Shown here one piece after another: positions 60,908 to 64,000 of a stretch of DNA of 64,000 bases. Made by a program: the position numbers and the translations under genes. A model generated the notes under the pieces. The model was not told the DNA's origin. It ran no database searches and saw only the letters and a program-made list of their open reading frames with translations. This DNA is from Uliginosibacterium sp036017065. GTDB lineage: Bacteria > Pseudomonadota > Gammaproteobacteria > Burkholderiales > Rhodocyclaceae. Numbering within the stretch: position 1 is the first letter of the stretch; each line of letters opens with the position of its first letter. The stretch spans positions 1,116,001 to 1,180,000 of the forward strand of contig NZ_JAYXHR010000001.1 in assembly GCF_036017065.1 (NCBI RefSeq), given 5' to 3'.

Positions 60908-61929
60908 CAGCGATGACGACGCCACCTTCGGTGCTTGCAAGCGTTCTGGCGTGGAACGCGGGGCCATCGATCGGTCCCTGTCTCGAGTCGCTGCTGGCCC
61001 AGAGCCATCCCTGTCATGTGCTGGTGATCGACAACGGGTCCACCGACGGTACGGCGGACTACATTGCAGAGCATTTCCCGACGGTGGAACTGATCCGCCT
61101 GCCGCACAACACCGGATTCTGCGGTGGTCACAACCACGCCATCCGTGCTGCAGAGAAGCGCGGCCATACGCATGTCTGGCTCGTCAATGACGACGCACGT
61201 GTAGAGCGGACGGCACTTGCCAGGATGCTGCAGGACATGGAAAGCGACCCTGCCATCGGCCTGTGCTCCCCCGTCATCATGAACGACGGTGACCAGCACG
61301 ACGCGGTGGAATTCTGTGGCGCCCGCTTCGACATGGACAACTTCCGCAAGGTGAAGCTGCCGTCGCTCGAAGCGGCCAGGCTGGCGGCCGCGGCGGGAGA
61401 GATCAACATGCTGCACGGCACGGCGATCCTCGCCAGGATGGATCTGATCACCCGCATCGGCGGCCTGGATGAGCGCTACTTCGCTTACTTCGACGATGAC
61501 AGCCTGTCGATGCGCAGCCTCCAGGCAGGAATGAAGAACCACATGAGCCTGGACGCCATCGTGTGGCACGACAATCCGGTTGCGCATGAGCGCAGCGCCT
61601 ACTACCACTACCTGATGACGCGCAACGCCTGGATTTTCTGGTCCGGCCAGACAGGCCTCCGGGGCAAGTGGCGCCTGTTGCGCACCCTCGGCGCCAAGGC
61701 ACTGGTGGATGCCGCCTCCCTGCTCCAGAAGGGCAGGACGGCGCAGTCGACAGCCCTCCTGCGCGGCCTGTATGACGGTCTTGTGAAGCGCTACGGCCCT
61801 CCTCCACAAAATCCGTCTATCGGAAGAATGTGGTTCCGTGTGCTGATGTGGCACCCTTATTTCCTCGCACGCGTACTGGCGCCCGCCCCACGGCCGGCCA
61901 GTTCGCATCCTCCGGCCATGACTGCCTGA
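60904..61929 (+). CDS. GT2 glycosyltransferase, WbbL-like
   Basis: The 341-residue protein has the GT2 start VLASVLAWNAGPSIGPCLESLL, HVLVIDNGSTDGTADYI, LIRLPHNTGFCGGHNHAIR, and the DxD region VWLVNDDARVER. LDERYFAYFDDDSLSMR is the acceptor-side ED/DDD loop seen in rhamnosyltransferase-like enzymes. ATGA overlaps the flippase stop. The sugar is unknown, and rhamnosyl transfer is a guess. Confidence 0.9.
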   Translation: MTAMTTPPSVLASVLAWNAGPSIGPCLESLLAQSHPCHVLVIDNGSTDGTADYIAEHFPTVELIRLPHNTGFCGGHNHAIRAAEKRGHTHVWLVNDDARVERTALARMLQDMESDPAIGLCSPVIMNDGDQHDAVEFCGARFDMDNFRKVKLPSLEAARLAAAAGEINMLHGTAILARMDLITRIGGLDERYFAYFDDDSLSMRSLQAGMKNHMSLDAIVWHDNPVAHERSAYYHYLMTRNAWIFWSGQTGLRGKWRLLRTLGAKALVDAASLLQKGRTAQSTALLRGLYDGLVKRYGPPPQNPSIGRMWFRVLMWHPYFLARVLAPAPRPASSHPPAMTA

Positions 61930-62912
61930 TGCGCATGACACCCGAACCCTCCGGGTCCATAGTGTCCCAGCCTCTGCTGAGCGTCATCGTCACCAGCTAC
62001 AAGGTTGGCGAACTGCTGCTGGAGGCCGTGGACTCTGTCACGCAGCAACTCGCACGGGATCTGCCGCGCAACGAATGGGAAGTCATCGTCGTCGACGACG
62101 CAAGCGGCGATCCGTCAAGCGAAGCCTGCCTGCGTACATTGCATGAGCGCGACGCCTCGATGCGCATCATCCGGCAGCCACGCAACCAGGGTGTCTCGGC
62201 CGCCCGCAACACGGGCGCCGCGGCAGCCACCGGCGAGTGGCTGGCGTTCCTGGACGGAGACGATTGCTGGGTGCCAGGACGCGTAGGCATCCTGCGGACA
62301 GCCCTTGCGCGGCACCCGGATGCCACCTGGATCAGTGCCGATTTCCGGCGGATCACCATGGATGGCAGCGAGTTCGGCGCTGCCTGTATCCGGCATCCGT
62401 CGATCGTTTCCAGCCTGGACAGTGACGGCGGAGAGTGCACAAGGCTGGGGCAACCTGTCGACGCGGCCGTGACGGGTTTTCTCTGTCACGCCAACTCCAC
62501 CCTCATCCGGCGGCAGGTGTTCATCGGTACCGGGGGCTTCGACGAATCCCTGCGGTCCGCCGAGGACCATGACCTGTGGATCAGGCTCGCCGCACGCCAC
62601 GATCTCGTGTACGTGGCGCGCAGCGCTTCGCTCTACCGATCCAATCCGAACAGCATCACCAATACCACGCGCAAGCCGCATCCGCACCTCGGCATCGTGT
62701 ACCGAAAAGCACTGGCGGACCCACTGGCGCGCCGGCACGCCGGCCTGATCAAGCGCAGGCTGGAAAAGATCGCGCTGGAAAATCTGCTCCACCTTCGCCA
62801 TCGTCGGCAATACGGCGAAACCATGCGCGAGGCGATTGCGGCATTGAAGACGAGCCCGGGTTTCCTCGCCGGCTGGAAGCACTTTCTGGCAGCACTGCTG
62901 CGCATCGACTAG
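61929..62912 (+). CDS. GT2 glycosyltransferase
   Basis: The 327-residue protein begins at ATG 61929, overlapping the previous stop as TGATG. PLLSVIVTSYKVGELLLEAVDS, IVVDDASGDPSSEACL, GVSAARNTGAAAATGEWLAFLDGDD (the DxD) and SLRSAEDHDLWIRLAARHDLVYV are classical GT2 motifs. The C-terminal 80 residues are basic and helical and may touch the membrane. The donor sugar is unknown. Confidence 0.92.
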   Translation: MRMTPEPSGSIVSQPLLSVIVTSYKVGELLLEAVDSVTQQLARDLPRNEWEVIVVDDASGDPSSEACLRTLHERDASMRIIRQPRNQGVSAARNTGAAAATGEWLAFLDGDDCWVPGRVGILRTALARHPDATWISADFRRITMDGSEFGAACIRHPSIVSSLDSDGGECTRLGQPVDAAVTGFLCHANSTLIRRQVFIGTGGFDESLRSAEDHDLWIRLAARHDLVYVARSASLYRSNPNSITNTTRKPHPHLGIVYRKALADPLARRHAGLIKRRLEKIALENLLHLRHRRQYGETMREAIAALKTSPGFLAGWKHFLAALLRID

Positions 62913-62920
62913 CGCCGACC

Positions 62921-63943
62921 ATGCCAACGTCGCCCGCAGCCTCCATATGCGTGCCCGTCTATAACGGCGAGGCTTATCTGCGGCCAGCGCTGGACAGTGC
63001 CCTGGCGCAAAGCAGGGAGGACTTCGAGCTACTCATCGTCGATGACTGCTCCCGTGACAGCAGTCCGGAGATCATCCGGGAATATGCCCTGCGGGATCAT
63101 CGCATCCGCCATCACCGCAATGAACGCAACCTGGGACTCGTTGGCAACTGGAACCGGTGCGTCGAACTCGCCCGGGGCGAATGGATCAAGTTCCTGTTCC
63201 AGGACGATCTGTTGCACCCCGACTGCTTGGCCAGGATGACGGGCGCCACGGAAAGCCAGGATGCAATCGTCTTCTGCCAGCGCACCGTCCTGTTCGAGGA
63301 AGACCTCGCGGCCTCCGGTCGCAGCTTTTATGAAGAGCATTCGCCACTGCTGGCCCGCACCTTCGCGATGGGCAGCCATCTTCCGGCGCAAGCCATCACG
63401 GCCTGGACCCTGAGCAACCGCTTCCTGAATGTCCTCGGCGAGCCGACAGCCATGATGTTCAAGCGCAGCGTCCATACCGACCATGGGCCCTTCAATCCTG
63501 CGCTGTCGATCCTTTGCGACATCGAGTTCGCGCTGAGGGTCGGCAGCAAGCACGGGGTACGCCTGGTTCCGGCTCCCCTTGCCTACTTCCGTGCCCACGG
63601 CGGCTCGACCAGCGGCGCACTGTTCGACACGGCACAGTTCCGTCACAAGTACCTGGACACCATCGTGTGGCTGCACGAAATGTGTTTCGCGCCAGCATAC
63701 GAACAGTTGCGCAGCATCGTAGCCAGGGAGCTTCCGAAGCTGAACCTGCGTCGCGAATTGCTCGCCCGCATCCAGCTTGCCCACGAGTACATCGCCACCA
63801 CGGCTGGTCATTCTGCCGAGCTGGCAGCCGGAATGCAGACGGGGCTGGACGACCTGCTCCAGCAACTGCCGCGCGCACGGCCTAACCGGCTGGACCTCGC
63901 GGCGTGGCGACTGCGGAAAGCCTACTGGGCGCTGGCCAGATGA
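62921..63943 (+). CDS. GT2 glycosyltransferase
   Basis: The 340-residue protein starts at ATG 62921, eight bases past the previous stop. AASICVPVYNGEAYLRPALDSAL, LLIVDDCSRDSSPEI, NLGLVGNWNRCVELARGEWIKFLFQDD (the DxD) and SILCDIEFALRVGSKHGVRLV are GT2 landmarks. The C-terminus is helical. The third GT2 of the run suggests that at least three of the sugars in the repeat unit are added by this cassette. It overlaps the next gene by four bases. Confidence 0.92.
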   Translation: MPTSPAASICVPVYNGEAYLRPALDSALAQSREDFELLIVDDCSRDSSPEIIREYALRDHRIRHHRNERNLGLVGNWNRCVELARGEWIKFLFQDDLLHPDCLARMTGATESQDAIVFCQRTVLFEEDLAASGRSFYEEHSPLLARTFAMGSHLPAQAITAWTLSNRFLNVLGEPTAMMFKRSVHTDHGPFNPALSILCDIEFALRVGSKHGVRLVPAPLAYFRAHGGSTSGALFDTAQFRHKYLDTIVWLHEMCFAPAYEQLRSIVARELPKLNLRRELLARIQLAHEYIATTAGHSAELAAGMQTGLDDLLQQLPRARPNRLDLAAWRLRKAYWALAR

Positions 63944-64000
63944 GTACCGCCATCCCGTCGTCCGCCCCCGCGACTTATCGGTGCGCCTGCTGCGGAGGGG
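63940..64000 (+). CDS. Start of a probable methyltransferase-like gene (cut by window edge)
   Basis: The frame opens at ATG 63940, overlapping the GT2 stop as ATGA. The first 20 residues are MSTAIPSSAPATYRCACCGG. A CxxC pair close to the N-terminus is common in SAM-dependent methyltransferases of polysaccharide loci that carry a small zinc finger, but too little is present to be sure. Confidence 0.4.
   Translation, partial: MSTAIPSSAPATYRCACCGG

Overview
The window is a GC-rich bacterial chromosome segment. Gene content and order point to a motile betaproteobacterium, most likely near the Rhodocyclales. The main evidence is the order hda, HAD phosphatase, rpiB, pcnB, folK, DUF486, deoxynucleoside kinase, panB; the stand-alone 295-residue argB; a phasin-like gene; and the exosortase-A-associated hydrolase pair. 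The order assignment is inference from gene order and protein character, not from a database search.

Layout. 1-13.6 kb is housekeeping and stress genes: a lipoprotein cut by the window edge, an isolated long-form pgk, an SprA-like metallopeptidase, a DUF808 membrane protein, a DJ-1/PfpI protein, a thioredoxin, a phasin-like protein, a PAS-GGDEF diguanylate cyclase next to alaS, and a ugpB-ugpQ pair without permease genes. 13.8-25.8 kb is a flagellar and chemotaxis block. flgB to flgJ run on the minus strand behind a sigma-54-type promoter. flgA and then flgM-flgN run on the plus strand, flgMN behind a close match to the sigma-28 promoter. A motD-type stator gene and an MCP gene follow. 25.9-36.7 kb is mixed accessory content: DoxX, an FMN reductase, an ArnT-like glycosyltransferase, a Cys-rich MarR regulator with a secreted protein and a CPGC redoxin, a second MCP, a GAF-PAS-PAS-AGDEF protein, and a GH5 cellulase with a 62-serine linker and a CBM2-like domain. 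37-45.6 kb is metabolism: bioA, yaaA, a REP-like repeat, hda, HAD, rpiB, a low-GC ORFan, pcnB, folK, DUF486, deoxynucleoside kinase and panB, closed by a 21-bp perfect hairpin.

45.7-64 kb is dominated by envelope and polysaccharide functions. One minus-strand operon holds gtrA, an FAD-dependent mutase-like protein and a GT-C glycosyltransferase. After argB, a second minus-strand operon encodes an acyl carrier protein, exosortase-A-associated hydrolases 2 and 1, a TPR protein and a glycosyltransferase. Opposite it, plus-strand genes with short gaps or overlaps encode a DegT aminotransferase, GT4, GNAT/FemAB acyltransferase, KdtA-like transferase, Wzx-type flippase and three GT2 enzymes, running off the right edge into a probable methyltransferase. 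Together these look like one flank of an exopolysaccharide/PEP-CTERM locus whose exosortase lies outside the window or is absent.

Starts were moved from the longest frame wherever a Shine-Dalgarno sequence, a signal peptide or family length argued for it. Several genes use GTG or TTG. No tRNA, rRNA, IS element or CRISPR array was seen.
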